Positions 1 to 8,795 of a stretch of DNA of 64,000 bases are shown here, one piece after another; position 1 is the first letter of the stretch; every line of letters begins with the position of its first letter. The translations under genes and the position numbers were made by a program. Under the pieces are notes generated by a model. It saw nothing but the letters and a program-made list of their open reading frames with translations. It ran no database searches and had not been told where the DNA came from. Origin of the DNA: Polynucleobacter sp. UK-Mo-2m-Kol15 (GTDB lineage: Bacteria > Pseudomonadota > Gammaproteobacteria > Burkholderiales > Burkholderiaceae); contig NZ_JACVQC010000001.1 in assembly GCF_018881505.1 (NCBI RefSeq), positions 2,091,927 through 2,155,926 on the forward strand, read 5' to 3'.

Positions 1-895
1 TTTACTGACCACGCTTTGCCTGGCGAGAGATTGCCCCTTACTACTTGCTCCCGCCATGAACAAACAAATGTGGGAGCATGATGCTACCCAAAGAAGTGCT
101 GAACGACTAATTAAAGACAATGTCACATTACTCGGCCCTGCAAGTGGCTTTCAGGCGTGTGGCGAAGTGGGCTTTGGTCGCATGCTCGAACCCGCAGAAA
201 TTACCGAGCAATTAATTGCCTTCTTCCAAAAGAAACCCTTGTTAGGCAAGAGAGTTTTAATTACTGCCGGGCCTACCTTTGAAGCAATCGATCCCGTACG
301 TGGCATTACCAATCGTAGCTCTGGCAAGATGGGTTTTGCAATCGCGCGCGCTGCTGTAGAGGCTGGTGCGGAAGTTCACCTGATAGCCGGTCCTTGCGAG
401 CTAGATACACCACTGGCTGCGACTGGAAAAATTACGCGCACGAATGTAGTTAGCGCTAAAGAAATGCACGCAGCCACAATACAATCTGCAAACTGCGATA
501 TTTTCTTTGCGGTAGCCGCTGTTGCAGACTGGGGAGTTGCCAAGCCAGCTAAAGAAAAAATGAAGCGCCAGGGGAAACTGGCTCCAACTCTAGAGTTCAT
601 AGCCAACCCAGATATCCTGGCTGATGTCGCGAAAATAGTCAAAATAAAAAACGGTAAGTCATATCCTTACTGCGTTGGTTTTGCAGCTGAATCTACGGAC
701 CTTCAAAAGCATGCAGAAGAAAAGCGTAAACGCAAAGGTATTCCGATGATCATCGGCAACATTGGTCCAGATACCTTTGGTAGCGATCTCAACCAGCTAC
801 TCATCGTCGATGAAAGCGGTAGTAAAAAAATTGCTAAAGCTGAAAAGCTTCAGCTTGCACGTCAACTCATTCAATTAGTTGCCAAAAAAATATAA
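1..895 (+). CDS. coaBC: Bifunctional phosphopantothenoylcysteine decarboxylase / phosphopantothenate-cysteine ligase (5'-truncated by window edge)
   Basis: This enzyme makes 4'-phosphopantetheine for coenzyme A: the CoaB half joins cysteine to phosphopantothenate and the CoaC half decarboxylates the product. The reading frame is open from base 2, so the gene starts before the window and about 297 residues are visible. The first visible residues carry the CoaC substrate-recognition motif PAMN (ATG at 56 is internal, not a start). [10 protein letters not shown], with the CoaC active-site cysteine, follows about 50 residues later. The CoaB part starts near [21 protein letters not shown] and includes the conserved NRSSGKMG stretch. 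The CoaC flavin-binding N-terminus is outside the window. dut follows 27 bp later on the same strand, a common arrangement, and they are probably co-transcribed. Confidence 0.96.
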   Translation, partial: LLTTLCLARDCPLLLAPAMNKQMWEHDATQRSAERLIKDNVTLLGPASGFQACGEVGFGRMLEPAEITEQLIAFFQKKPLLGKRVLITAGPTFEAIDPVRGITNRSSGKMGFAIARAAVEAGAEVHLIAGPCELDTPLAATGKITRTNVVSAKEMHAATIQSANCDIFFAVAAVADWGVAKPAKEKMKRQGKLAPTLEFIANPDILADVAKIVKIKNGKSYPYCVGFAAESTDLQKHAEEKRKRKGIPMIIGNIGPDTFGSDLNQLLIVDESGSKKIAKAEKLQLARQLIQLVAKKI

Positions 896-922
896 AACTC
901 AAAACCAGTTTTAGGAAACTCC

Positions 923-1372
923 ATGCAAGAACTTCAAGTCAAAATTCTCGATGAACGTATGCGCGACCAATTACCTGCATATGGAACTCCTGGTAGTGCT
1001 GGACTAGATCTTCGCGCCTGTATTGATGAAACCATTGAGATTGCCCCGGGACACACAGTCCTTATCCCAACGGGTTTAGCAATTTACGTGGAAGACCCAC
1101 GCTATGCGGCATTCATCCTACCGCGCTCAGGCCTAGGCCATAAGCATGGCATCGTTCTCGGCAATTTAGTGGGATTGATTGATTCGGATTACCAGGGTCA
1201 ACTCATGGTGAGCACTTGGAACCGCGGTTCTTCAGCATTCAAGCTAGAGCCGATGGAGCGCTTAGCTCAATTAGTGGTGATGCCAGTGCAACAAGTGGAG
1301 CTCAAGGTGGTTGAGGAATTCACGGAGAGTAGTCGTGGCGCTGGTGGGTTTGGAAGTACAGGACGCAGCTGA
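923..1372 (+). CDS. dut: dUTP diphosphatase
   Basis: It hydrolyses dUTP to dUMP and pyrophosphate, keeping uracil out of DNA and feeding dTMP synthesis. The 149-residue protein has the usual trimeric dUTPase length. The motifs appear in order: GSAGLDLRA near residue 24, [10 protein letters not shown] near 72, then the GLIDSDYQG segment with the catalytic aspartate, and the glycine-rich C-terminal arm [10 protein letters not shown] that closes over the active site. An AGGAAACTCC stretch supplies a weak ribosome binding site just before the ATG. It lies 27 bp behind coaBC and is followed by a strong hairpin terminator shared with the convergent clpA. Confidence 0.97.
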   Translation: MQELQVKILDERMRDQLPAYGTPGSAGLDLRACIDETIEIAPGHTVLIPTGLAIYVEDPRYAAFILPRSGLGHKHGIVLGNLVGLIDSDYQGQLMVSTWNRGSSAFKLEPMERLAQLVVMPVQQVELKVVEEFTESSRGAGGFGSTGRS

Positions 1373-1397
1373 TTTAATCCGAATAGTATTACCCAAT

Positions 1398-1424
1398 AAA
1401 AAACCACCCGAAGGTGGTTTTTTA
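1398..1424. terminator. Bidirectional rho-independent terminator between dut and clpA
   Basis: A perfect stem CCACC/GGTGG with a CGAA tetraloop is flanked by A6 on the left and T6 on the right, so it has a U-tract in both directions. It sits 25 bp after the dut stop and 8 bp after the clpA stop, between convergent genes. Confidence 0.9.
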
Positions 1425-1431
1425 TTTTCTG

Positions 1432-3738
1432 TCAAATTTCCTCAACCGGAGCCACATCAGCCTTAGGCCGCTTGCCAGGAACTACTGGGGCATCAAACTG
1501 AAGCTGAACCTTGCCATCTGTATCGATGTCAACCGCGACATGACCGCCCTGCGCCAATTTACCGAAAAGTAGCTCGTCAGCCAAGGCTTTACGTACCGTA
1601 TCTTGAATAATGCGTTGCATTGGTCTTGCACCCATAAGTGGGTCAAAACCATGCTTAGCCAGATGCGCACGCAATGCTGGACTAAAGGTTGCATCCACTT
1701 TCTTCTCATGCAATTGCTCTTCTAACTGCATTAAGAATTTGTCAACAACACGCATGATGATGGTCTCATCAAGCGCCTTGAAGGAAACAATCGCATCTAA
1801 ACGATTGCGGAACTCTGGCGTAAAGAACTTCTTAATATCTGCCATTTCATCGCCAGACTCACGAGCATTGGTAAAGCCGATGGTGGACTTCTGCATTGCT
1901 TCTGCACCAGCATTGGTTGTCATAATGATGATGACGTTGCGGAAATCAGTCTTTCGCCCATTGTTGTCAGTGAGGGTTCCGTGATCCATTACCTGCAAGA
2001 GAATATTGAAAATATCCGGATGGGCTTTCTCAACCTCATCAAGCAAGAGAACGCAATGCGGCTTCTTATTTACGGCTTCAGTTAGCAAGCCACCTTGATC
2101 AAAGCCTACATATCCTGGGGGTGCGCCAATCAAACGGCTGACCGCATGGCGCTCCATGTACTCCGACATATCAAAACGTAGGAGCTCGATACCTAAAATA
2201 TAAGCCAGCTGCTTGGCAACTTCAGTCTTGCCAACCCCAGTTGGGCCAGAGAATAAGAATGAGCCAATCGGTCTATCGATCTTACCAAGACCAGCCCGGG
2301 TCATCTTAATAGCACTGGCTAAGGCCTCAATTGCTGGATCTTGGCCAAATACCACGCTCTTAATATCGCGATCTAAAGTTTGTAGCTTGCTGCGATCATC
2401 TACAGTTACAGACTGTGGCGGTATCCGAGCAATCTTTGCTACGATCTCCTCAATCTCTGGACGACCAATAGTTTTCTTCTGTTTTGACTTGGGCAGGATC
2501 CGTTGTGCCGCACCAGCCTCATCAATCACATCAATTGCTTTATCTGGCAAATGGCGATCATTGATATAACGTGAAGATAGCTCAGCGGCAGCCACTAAAG
2601 CAGCGGAAGCGTATTTAACTCCATGGTGCTCTTCAAAGCGAGATTTGAGGCCACGCAAGATTTGCACCGTCTGATCAACGGTTGGCTCAACCACATCTAC
2701 CTTCTGGAATCGACGTGACAATGCGGCATCTTTCTCGAAAATGCCACGGTACTCAGTGAAGGTTGTTGCACCGATACACTTAAGCTGGCCATTCGATAGG
2801 GCAGGCTTTAACAAATTGCTTGCATCCAATGTACCGCCAGATGCAGCACCGGCACCGATTAAGGTATGAATCTCATCGATAAATAAAACACCATGGGCGC
2901 TATCTTTTAAAGACTTCAGAACACTCTTCAAGCGCTGCTCAAAATCGCCACGGTATTTAGTGCCCGCTAATAAGGCACCCATATCTAATGAATAGACTGT
3001 GGCATCAGCCAAGATCTCAGGCACATCGCCCTTCACAATTCTCCAAGCCAGACCTTCGGCAATCGCAGTCTTACCAACACCAGCCTCACCTACTAATAGC
3101 GGATTGTTTTTGCGACGACGGCACAGCACCTGAATCACGCGCTCAACTTCGCTATCTCGACCAATCAGCGGATCAATCTTGCCCTGCTTAGCTAGAACAT
3201 TGAGATTTTGGGTGTACTGCTCCAACGGACTCTCTTTGCCGCCGGAGCTTGCATCTTCCGTCTCCTGAGTAGATTCAGCAGGCTTGACTGGTTCAGCTTG
3301 ATCTTTGCGTACACCATGGCTAATAAAGTTCACCACATCTAGACGAGTAACGCCCTGCTGCTGCAAGAAGTAGACCGCATGTGAATCTTTTTCGCCAAAG
3401 ATGGCTACGAGCACATTGGCTCCGGTAACCTCTTTCTTCCCATTTGAAGTGGATTGCACGTGCATGATGGCGCGTTGAATTACCCGCTGAAAACCTAAAG
3501 TTGGCTGCGTATCAACCTCATCGTTACCCGGAACAACTGGTGTGTTGTCATTAATAAAATTCTTAAGCTGAGAACGGAGCTCAGCAATATTGACAGCACA
3601 GGCTTTTAAAACCTCAACTGAGGTTGCATTGTCCAACAAGGCAGCAAGCAAATGCTCTACTGTAATAAATTCATGTCTTGAAGCTCGCGCATCAACAAAC
3701 GCCATATGCAAACTGACTTCTAGTTCCTGGGCAATCAT
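1432..3738 (-). CDS. clpA: ATP-dependent Clp protease ATP-binding subunit ClpA
   Basis: This Hsp100 unfoldase threads substrates into the ClpP peptidase. The 768-residue protein has a double Clp N domain (residues ~1-145), AAA+ domain 1 with Walker [10 protein letters not shown] and Walker B LFIDEIH, and AAA+ domain 2 with Walker [10 protein letters not shown] and [10 protein letters not shown]. The start [14 protein letters not shown] was chosen because the family begins this way and a GGAGG site lies just upstream. The frame stays open 34 codons further, but those residues do not fit the family. The ATG overlaps the clpS stop as ATGA, so translation is probably coupled to its adaptor gene. 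clpP is not in the window. Confidence 0.97.
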   Translation of the reverse strand: MIAQELEVSLHMAFVDARASRHEFITVEHLLAALLDNATSVEVLKACAVNIAELRSQLKNFINDNTPVVPGNDEVDTQPTLGFQRVIQRAIMHVQSTSNGKKEVTGANVLVAIFGEKDSHAVYFLQQQGVTRLDVVNFISHGVRKDQAEPVKPAESTQETEDASSGGKESPLEQYTQNLNVLAKQGKIDPLIGRDSEVERVIQVLCRRRKNNPLLVGEAGVGKTAIAEGLAWRIVKGDVPEILADATVYSLDMGALLAGTKYRGDFEQRLKSVLKSLKDSAHGVLFIDEIHTLIGAGAASGGTLDASNLLKPALSNGQLKCIGATTFTEYRGIFEKDAALSRRFQKVDVVEPTVDQTVQILRGLKSRFEEHHGVKYASAALVAAAELSSRYINDRHLPDKAIDVIDEAGAAQRILPKSKQKKTIGRPEIEEIVAKIARIPPQSVTVDDRSKLQTLDRDIKSVVFGQDPAIEALASAIKMTRAGLGKIDRPIGSFLFSGPTGVGKTEVAKQLAYILGIELLRFDMSEYMERHAVSRLIGAPPGYVGFDQGGLLTEAVNKKPHCVLLLDEVEKAHPDIFNILLQVMDHGTLTDNNGRKTDFRNVIIIMTTNAGAEAMQKSTIGFTNARESGDEMADIKKFFTPEFRNRLDAIVSFKALDETIIMRVVDKFLMQLEEQLHEKKVDATFSPALRAHLAKHGFDPLMGARPMQRIIQDTVRKALADELLFGKLAQGGHVAVDIDTDGKVQLQFDAPVVPGKRPKADVAPVEEI

Positions 3739-4082
3739 GCTTCCTCCATAGTGCACTGTAGTGGGTGACCCGCTTCGCGGGATAGCTCGATAACTTGATG
3801 CACTTTTGTTGCCGCAACATCTCGCGTGAATACACCGCAAATGCCTTTGCCAACTAAATGAACCTGCAACATAATCCGTGTAGCCGTCTCATGATCCTTA
3901 TTAAAATACTCCTGAATTACCATCACCACAAATTCCATTGGCGTGTAATCGTCATTCAATAGTAAAACTTTATACATCGAAGGCGCCTTTAGCTTCTCGG
4001 CCTGCTTTTCGAGAAGAATGGTGTCCTCAATGTGAGGGTTGTTTGGATTACCAACCGTGGGGTTTTTCGTTGTACGACTCAT
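3735..4082 (-). CDS. clpS: ATP-dependent Clp protease adaptor ClpS
   Basis: ClpS binds the ClpA N domain and delivers N-degron substrates. The 115-residue protein has the ClpS core: [17 protein letters not shown], with the DDYTPMEFV signature that forms part of the N-end residue pocket, then the [16 protein letters not shown] segment and a final helix that includes the REAGHPL motif. MSRTTK is taken as the start; an ATG six codons upstream is possible. The 3' end overlaps clpA by 4 bp. The 286 bp upstream separate it from the divergent cspA. Confidence 0.95.
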   Translation of the reverse strand: MSRTTKNPTVGNPNNPHIEDTILLEKQAEKLKAPSMYKVLLLNDDYTPMEFVVMVIQEYFNKDHETATRIMLQVHLVGKGICGVFTRDVAATKVHQVIELSREAGHPLQCTMEEA

Positions 4083-4187
4083 GTGAAACATTCTAAACAC
4101 AGATGTAAAAAATTAGGATTTGAGGGCTTTGTTGCAAAAAAACCATCAAGAAAGGGCCTTAAACACTATATTGGGGCATTTTTCGAT

Positions 4188-4202
4188 AAAAAAAGGGGGG
4201 GG
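4188..4202. repeat. Homopolymer tract A7G8 between clpS and cspA
   Basis: Seven A followed by eight G lie 27 bp upstream of the -35 element proposed for cspA. A C5 run (4225-4229) can pair with it to form a GC-rich stem. No coding frame crosses the tract. Confidence 0.85.
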
Positions 4203-4229
4203 TAATCGTAACTATATTTAGCCACCCCC

Positions 4230-4258
4230 TTGACACCCCACCATAAAGGGCAAACAAT
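4230..4258 (+). promoter_or_regulatory. Candidate sigma-70 promoter of the cold-shock gene
   Basis: A perfect -35 TTGACA (4230-4235) is followed by a 17-bp spacer and AACAAT (4253-4258), which matches TATAAT at four of six positions. It predicts transcription from about 4265 and a leader of roughly 100 nt before cspA. Confidence 0.65.
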
Positions 4259-4264
4259 CAGGGG

Positions 4265-4368
4265 GTAGGCTTCATTTGAAGTCCTATTTAGGCGTGTTGT
4301 AGAGCGAGACTGATTAAAAAGTATTCACCCTCATCACGGTTGTTTTAAGTTTATGTAATGGAGTTCGC
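4265..4368 (+). promoter_or_regulatory. Long 5' leader of cspA with a terminal hairpin
   Basis: A leader of about 104 nt is inferred from the promoter at 4230-4258. An inverted repeat, AGGCTTCA-TT-TGAAGTCCT (4267-4285, one bulge), would sit at the very 5' end of the transcript. The rest is U-rich and unpaired by eye, ending in a GGAG site (4360-4363) five bases before the ATG. Long structured leaders are known for cspA-type mRNAs, where they sense temperature. That role here is inference. Confidence 0.5.
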
Positions 4369-4572
4369 ATGGCGACCGGAATTGTTAAGTGGTTCAATGA
4401 TGCAAAAGGTTTTGGCTTTATCAAACCTGATGATGGTGAAGAAGAGTTGTTTGCGCATTTCAGCGCAATCACAATGCCTGGGTTTAAAACACTCAAGGAA
4501 AACCAAAAGGTAACGTTTGACATTACCCAAGGTCCTAAGGGCAAACAAGCTACTAATATCCAAGCAGCTTAA
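4369..4572 (+). CDS. cspA: Cold-shock domain protein (CspA family)
   Basis: A 67-residue single-stranded nucleic-acid-binding OB-fold protein that acts as an RNA chaperone. It spans a whole cold-shock domain and nothing else: [15 protein letters not shown] contains RNP1 (KGFGFI), and LFAHFSAI is the RNP2 equivalent. It ends [10 protein letters not shown] as usual for the family. A GGAG ribosome binding site lies five bases before the ATG. It is monocistronic, with its own promoter, long leader and hairpin terminator. Whether it is cold-induced or constitutive cannot be told from the sequence. Confidence 0.96.
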   Translation: MATGIVKWFNDAKGFGFIKPDDGEEELFAHFSAITMPGFKTLKENQKVTFDITQGPKGKQATNIQAA

Positions 4573-4591
4573 TCTGCTTTAGATCATTATT

Positions 4592-4623
4592 AAAAACTCA
4601 GGACTTGTTCCTGGGTTTTTTTT
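4592..4623 (+). terminator. Rho-independent terminator of cspA
   Basis: The stem AACTCAGGA/TCCTGGGTT (G-U pairs allowed) with a short loop is followed by eight T residues, about 20 bp after the cspA stop. Confidence 0.85.
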
Positions 4624-4693
4624 CGTCCATATTTTCTAGCTTAGCTGACCCTACCTTAGAATTACCTCACCTACACCCATCAGACAAAACATC

Positions 4694-5149
4694 ATGTGTT
4701 TACTCAAGCTCAAGCAATGCATTTTTTCACTCGCGGCAATCGCTTGCATCCTCTCAACTTCTGCACATGCTCAACAGAACATTGGCCTACCTACAATTGA
4801 ACTCAAGGCTGGAATCTATCGCATTCAGGCAGAGTTAGCTGACACCCCTAAAGCACGTGAAGTTGGGCTCATGAATCGCATCAGCATGCCCACCAATTCC
4901 GGCATGCTCTTTATCTTTGAGCAAAAAGCTGGTCATTGCTTCTGGATGAACAATACGAAGATTCCCCTATCGATTGCCTTCATTGCTGATGACGGCAAGA
5001 TTGTGAATATCGAAGAGATGCAAGCGGAAACTACTAACAACCACTGCCCTAAAGCAGCTGTTCGTTATGCGCTTGAGATGAATAAACAGTGGTTCTCCGA
5101 GAGAGTCATCTTACCCGGCACCGTTATTCAAGGGCTACCTAAAAAATAA
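4694..5149 (+). CDS. Exported DUF192 family protein
   Basis: A 151-residue protein of the DUF192 (UPF0127) family, whose biochemical role is unknown. The N-terminus has a basic stretch, a hydrophobic segment FSLAAIACILSTSAHA and an AHA-Q signal peptidase I site, so it is probably periplasmic. The family core follows: ELADTPKAREVGLMNR, then GMLFIFEQKAGHCFWMNNTKIPLSIAFI, and the C-terminal YALEMNKQWF block. It stands alone between the cspA terminator and a bidirectional terminator. No strong Shine-Dalgarno is seen. Confidence 0.9.
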   Translation: MCLLKLKQCIFSLAAIACILSTSAHAQQNIGLPTIELKAGIYRIQAELADTPKAREVGLMNRISMPTNSGMLFIFEQKAGHCFWMNNTKIPLSIAFIADDGKIVNIEEMQAETTNNHCPKAAVRYALEMNKQWFSERVILPGTVIQGLPKK

Positions 5150-5174
5150 GAGGGTGATCGTAGCTATAAAACAA

Positions 5175-5200
5175 AAAACGCAGACCTCGGTCTGCGTTTT
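5175..5200. terminator. Bidirectional terminator between the DUF192 gene and ppnP
   Basis: A nine-base perfect stem AACGCAGAC/GTCTGCGTT with loop CTCG. The minus-strand side runs into a T6 tract and the plus-strand side into TTTTCTTTT. It serves both convergent genes. Confidence 0.9.
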
Positions 5201-5243
5201 CTTTTGGGCGAAATAGAAATGATCGCCTTGCTCACCAAATCAC

Positions 5244-5549
5244 TTACTCAAAATGGCATACGTAATGCACTGGAGACTCGGCACGAATGATGAAATAACC
5301 ACCTTTTTCTACTTCCCAGCTTTGACCCGCCTTGAACTCGACTTCTGGGGCGCCGTTAATGCTGACAAAAGCATTACCATCGATGACTTCCATGATTTCT
5401 TTGGTACTGAGATCAAAACGTAAGGTGCTTGGTAGTACAACGCCGACCGACTTACGATTACCATTTGGCAAGGTCACGGTATGGGACACGCACTTACCAT
5501 CAAAAAATACATTGGCTTTTTTTCCTACAGAAACTTGATCAAATTGCAT
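5244..5549 (-). CDS. ppnP: Pyrimidine/purine nucleoside phosphorylase PpnP (DUF1255)
   Basis: A small cupin-fold protein of 101 residues. Members of the family (E. coli YaiE/PpnP) phosphorolyse nucleosides to base and ribose 1-phosphate. The family stretches RKSVGVVLPSTLRFDLSTKEIMEVI and the C-terminal VHYVCHF are visible. It follows argG by 45 bp on the same strand and may be the distal gene of an argF-argG-ppnP transcript. The gap holds a 10-bp palindrome ACTAGCTAGT but no clear terminator. Confidence 0.88.
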   Translation of the reverse strand: MQFDQVSVGKKANVFFDGKCVSHTVTLPNGNRKSVGVVLPSTLRFDLSTKEIMEVIDGNAFVSINGAPEVEFKAGQSWEVEKGGYFIIRAESPVHYVCHFE

Positions 5550-5594
5550 CTTTATTCCTTCTAATCTGAGTTACTAGCTAGTTGTTTGTCTTAA

Positions 5595-6824
5595 TTACTT
5601 GGCGCGCTTACGTCTTGCGATTTCAGCAATCCGCATGCGTAAGGCATTGAGCTTAATGAATCCCCCAGCATCAGCCTGGTTATAAGCGCCGCCATCATCA
5701 TCAAAGGTGGCGATAGTTTGGTCAAACAAAGTATTTATTGAGTCACGTGAAATTACAGAGACAGATCCTTTGTAGAGCTTCAAGCGCACAACACCATTGA
5801 CCATCTTTTGAGTATGATCAATTAAGGTTTGCAAGGCAAGACGCTCTGGAGCCCACCATAAACCGTTGTAGATCAAGCTAGCGTAACGTGGCATCAAGTC
5901 GTCTTTGAGGTGAGCCACTTCGCGATCCAAGGTAATGCTCTCGATACCGCGATGTGCTTTTAACAAGATAGTGCCGCCAGGAGTTTCGTAGCAGCCACGG
6001 CTCTTCATACCAACAAAGCGGTTCTCCACTAAGTCCAGACGGCCAATACCATGCATACCACCGATGCGATTGAGTTCAGCCAACAGCTCATGCGGCTTAT
6101 AGGCTTTGCCATTAATCGCAACTGGATCACCAGCGCGGAATTCAATTTCGATTACTTCTGGAGCATCCGGCGCTTTTTCAGGGGATATGGTCCAACGCCA
6201 CATTGACTCTTCTGCTTCAGCATTTGGATTCTCGAGGTGGCGACCTTCGTAACTGATATGCAATAAGTTAGCATCCATAGAATAGGGTGAACCGCCTTGC
6301 TTATGCTTCATCTCGACTGGGATGCCATGTTTTTCCGCATAGGCCATCAATTTTTCACGCGAGAGGAGATCCCACTCACGCCATGGAGCAATTACTTTGA
6401 TTCCTGGCTCGAGTGCATAGTAACCCAATTCAAAACGCACCTGATCATTGCCCTTACCGGTAGCGCCGTGTGATACGGAGTCCGCACCAGTCTGGCGAGC
6501 AATTTCAATTTGGCGCTTAGCAATCAGTGGGCGTGCGATGGAAGTGCCTAACAGATACTCGCCTTCGTAAATCGTATTGGCGCGGAACATAGGGAACACA
6601 AAGTCGCGAACAAACTCTTCACGCAAGTCGTCGATGAATATATTTTCGGGTTTGATGCCAAACTGCAGCGCTTTGGCGCGAGCCGGCTCCAACTCTTCAC
6701 CCTGACCTAAATCAGCAGTGAAGGTAACAATCTCACATTGATAGGTATCTTGAAGCCACTTTAAGATTACGCTAGTGTCAAGACCACCGGAATAAGCTAG
6801 AACTACTTTTTTAATATCAGACAT
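5595..6824 (-). CDS. argG: Argininosuccinate synthase
   Basis: It condenses citrulline and aspartate with ATP to argininosuccinate, the penultimate arginine step. The 409-residue protein matches the usual length. The N-type ATP pyrophosphatase loop [10 protein letters not shown] is at residues 9-18, and [17 protein letters not shown] and [18 protein letters not shown] are further family blocks. It lies 61 bp downstream of argF on the same strand with an AT-rich gap and no terminator, so argF and argG are probably one transcript. No ARG-box-like palindrome was found upstream. Confidence 0.97.
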   Translation of the reverse strand: MSDIKKVVLAYSGGLDTSVILKWLQDTYQCEIVTFTADLGQGEELEPARAKALQFGIKPENIFIDDLREEFVRDFVFPMFRANTIYEGEYLLGTSIARPLIAKRQIEIARQTGADSVSHGATGKGNDQVRFELGYYALEPGIKVIAPWREWDLLSREKLMAYAEKHGIPVEMKHKQGGSPYSMDANLLHISYEGRHLENPNAEAEESMWRWTISPEKAPDAPEVIEIEFRAGDPVAINGKAYKPHELLAELNRIGGMHGIGRLDLVENRFVGMKSRGCYETPGGTILLKAHRGIESITLDREVAHLKDDLMPRYASLIYNGLWWAPERLALQTLIDHTQKMVNGVVRLKLYKGSVSVISRDSINTLFDQTIATFDDDGGAYNQADAGGFIKLNALRMRIAEIARRKRAK

Positions 6825-6885
6825 GATTTTTATTCAATCAAAAAAATTAACCAATAACAACCAAAACAAATTGCTTAAAAATAAC

Positions 6886-7866
6886 TTAATCTAAGCGGCC
6901 GCAGAGGAGATACTCCATCAGAGCCTTTTGAACATGCAGACGATTTTCAGCCTCTTCCCAAACAAAACTTTGTGGACCATCAATCACTTCTGCAGAAACT
7001 TCTTCACCGCGATGTGCTGGCAAGCAATGCATAAATAAAGCCTCTGGCTTGGCCAAAGACATCAACTCTTCATCGACCTTCCAGTCTTTAAAAGCAGCCA
7101 TACGAGAGGTATTTTCATCCTCATAGCCCATGCTGGTCCAAACATCAGTGCTGACCAAATCAGCGCCCTTGCAGGCATCTTTTGGATCAGCACATATAGT
7201 CAAGTGCTTTGAAGCTTTCTCAGTCAATCTAGAGTCGTCCAACTGATAACCTTCTGGAGCAGAGAAACGAATTTGGAAATCCAAACACTCAGCCGCCTGA
7301 ATCCAGGTATAGGCCATATTGTTAGCATCACCGACCCAAGCAACTGTTTTACCCTGGATTGGGCCACGTGCCTCTACAAGGGTGAAGATATCAGCTAACA
7401 CCTGGCAAGGATGGTATTCGTTAGTTAGACCATTAATTACTGGCACACGAGAATTTGCTGCAAAGCGCTCAATAATCTCTTGGCCAAAGGTACGAATCAT
7501 AATGATGTCGGTCATCCTAGAAATCACCTGTGCAGCATCTTCTACCGGCTCGCCACGACCCAACTGCGTATCTCGGGTGTTTAGGTATACAGCGTGACCG
7601 CCAAGCTGGTGTACGCCTGCCTCAAAAGAAAGACGAGTACGAGTCGAATGCTTCTCAAAGATCATTGCTAAGGTGCGATCATGAAGAGGATGCCAAGTCT
7701 CGTAACTTTTGAATTTCGTCTTGAGCCAAGCAGAGCGCTTGAGGAGATAGTCATACTCTTCGCGTGTCAGGTCAGCAAACTGCAAGTAATGCTTAACCTG
7801 GCCAGGCACTTGAGGCTTTGCCAAAGATGTCATTGTTGAGCTTTCTACTGGAGTTTTAGCTTGCAT
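6886..7866 (-). CDS. argF: Ornithine carbamoyltransferase
   Basis: It transfers the carbamoyl group from carbamoyl phosphate to ornithine, giving citrulline, the substrate of the ArgG enzyme encoded next. The carbamoyl-phosphate motif STRTR sits in FEKHSTRTRLSFEAG and the catalytic HCLPAHRG is near the C-terminus; HPCQVLAD is also conserved. The reading frame gives 326 residues. A start 11 codons later (MTSLAKPQ, 7833) fits the family length slightly better. Neither start has a good Shine-Dalgarno. It diverges from the DUF3579 gene across about 120 bp. Confidence 0.95.
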   Translation of the reverse strand: MQAKTPVESSTMTSLAKPQVPGQVKHYLQFADLTREEYDYLLKRSAWLKTKFKSYETWHPLHDRTLAMIFEKHSTRTRLSFEAGVHQLGGHAVYLNTRDTQLGRGEPVEDAAQVISRMTDIIMIRTFGQEIIERFAANSRVPVINGLTNEYHPCQVLADIFTLVEARGPIQGKTVAWVGDANNMAYTWIQAAECLDFQIRFSAPEGYQLDDSRLTEKASKHLTICADPKDACKGADLVSTDVWTSMGYEDENTSRMAAFKDWKVDEELMSLAKPEALFMHCLPAHRGEEVSAEVIDGPQSFVWEEAENRLHVQKALMEYLLCGRLD

Positions 7867-7986
7867 TTTTTGTTTGAGACATCGAACTGCACGAAAATAG
7901 TTCCTAAAGTCATCTTAAGGCCTTCGCAGACTGTTAAGCTAGAGGGCTGAGCAACACTGATTCCTTACAACGATTTCTACGCCAAC

Positions 7987-8301
7987 TTGAACCACAAAAA
8001 GCTTTTCATTCAAGGCATTACAACGTCCGGCAAACCTTTTCGCCCTAGTGACTGGGCAGAGCGTCTTTGCGGAGTTATGGCTACTTTTCGCCCACCAGGC
8101 GATACTGGTGACCCCCGCTTCACTTACTCGCCTTATGTTAGACCAGTGCTTATTGCAAACGTGAAATGCGTTGTTATTGATACCAGACTAAGAAATCTTG
8201 ATCCGAGAGCGCTTGACTTTGTCATGAACTTTGCCAAAGACAATTACCTACCAATCGAAGAGGCCTGCGAATTCGAACCGAATTCTCAATCCCAGTCCTA
8301 A
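7987..8301 (+). CDS. DUF3579 domain protein, probable TTG start
   Basis: A 104-residue protein matching the betaproteobacterial DUF3579 family (function unknown): FIQGITTSGKPFRPSDWAERLCGVM, then PYVRPVLIANVKCVVID and a C-terminal acidic tail. The frame upstream is closed by TGA at 7948 and contains no ATG or GTG before the conserved core. TTG at 7987 gives MNHKKLFIQGI, which agrees with family N-termini; CTG at 7957 and ATT at 7960 are the only other candidates. No Shine-Dalgarno is visible. In Burkholderiales this gene commonly neighbours argF. Confidence 0.85.
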   Translation: MNHKKLFIQGITTSGKPFRPSDWAERLCGVMATFRPPGDTGDPRFTYSPYVRPVLIANVKCVVIDTRLRNLDPRALDFVMNFAKDNYLPIEEACEFEPNSQSQS

Positions 8302-8305
8302 AAAC

Positions 8306-8331
8306 AAAAACCCGCTCTGATAAGGAGCGGG
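8306..8331 (-). terminator. Terminator of rpsT
   Basis: The seven-base perfect stem CCCGCTC/GAGCGGG with a 7-nt loop is followed on the minus strand by TTTTTG and more T. The plus-strand side has no T-tract, so it mainly serves rpsT. It lies 4 bp after the DUF3579 stop. Confidence 0.85.
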
Positions 8332-8376
8332 CTTAGACTCAGATTACTCTAGAGCCTGCCTAAAACTATAAAAACC

Positions 8377-8643
8377 TTATGCTGCCATTGCCTTAATAGC
8401 TGCAGACAAACGTGACTTCTGACGTGATGCAGTATTTTTATGAGCGATCTTTTTATCAGCAATCTTGTCAATTGTTGATTGAGTTGCTGCGAAGATCTTG
8501 GCTGCAGCAGCCTTATCGCCAGTTTCAATTGCTTTGCGAACCGCCTTGATGGAGGTACGAAGCTTTGAACGCAAACTGGAGTTGTGTTCATTTTGTTTTA
8601 CTGCCTGCCGTGCGCGTTTACGCGCTTGTGCGGTATTGGCCAT
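8377..8643 (-). CDS. rpsT: 30S ribosomal protein S20
   Basis: The 88-residue, lysine- and arginine-rich S20 protein binds 16S rRNA early in 30S assembly. [23 protein letters not shown] is the hallmark N-terminus, and [18 protein letters not shown] is the conserved C-terminal helix. It is monocistronic with a terminator 46 bp after the stop, and diverges from murJ across 152 bp. Confidence 0.98.
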   Translation of the reverse strand: MANTAQARKRARQAVKQNEHNSSLRSKLRTSIKAVRKAIETGDKAAAAKIFAATQSTIDKIADKKIAHKNTASRQKSRLSAAIKAMAA

Positions 8644-8795
8644 CTCTAAACCTTGCTATATAAAAATTACAAAATACGATTAACTGGAAATCTGCGTGGT
8701 TCGCTAAATTCATAAGCTAGCCCACCAAAACCCAAGATTTTACATTAAAGGACTAAAAAAGCCCAGTAGCTTGATAAATAGGGGAAAATTAGCCC

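Noticed and set aside
1432..3840. 34-residue N-terminal extension of clpA
   Set aside because: The extension overlaps clpS and does not fit the family; the start with GGAGG at 3738 does.
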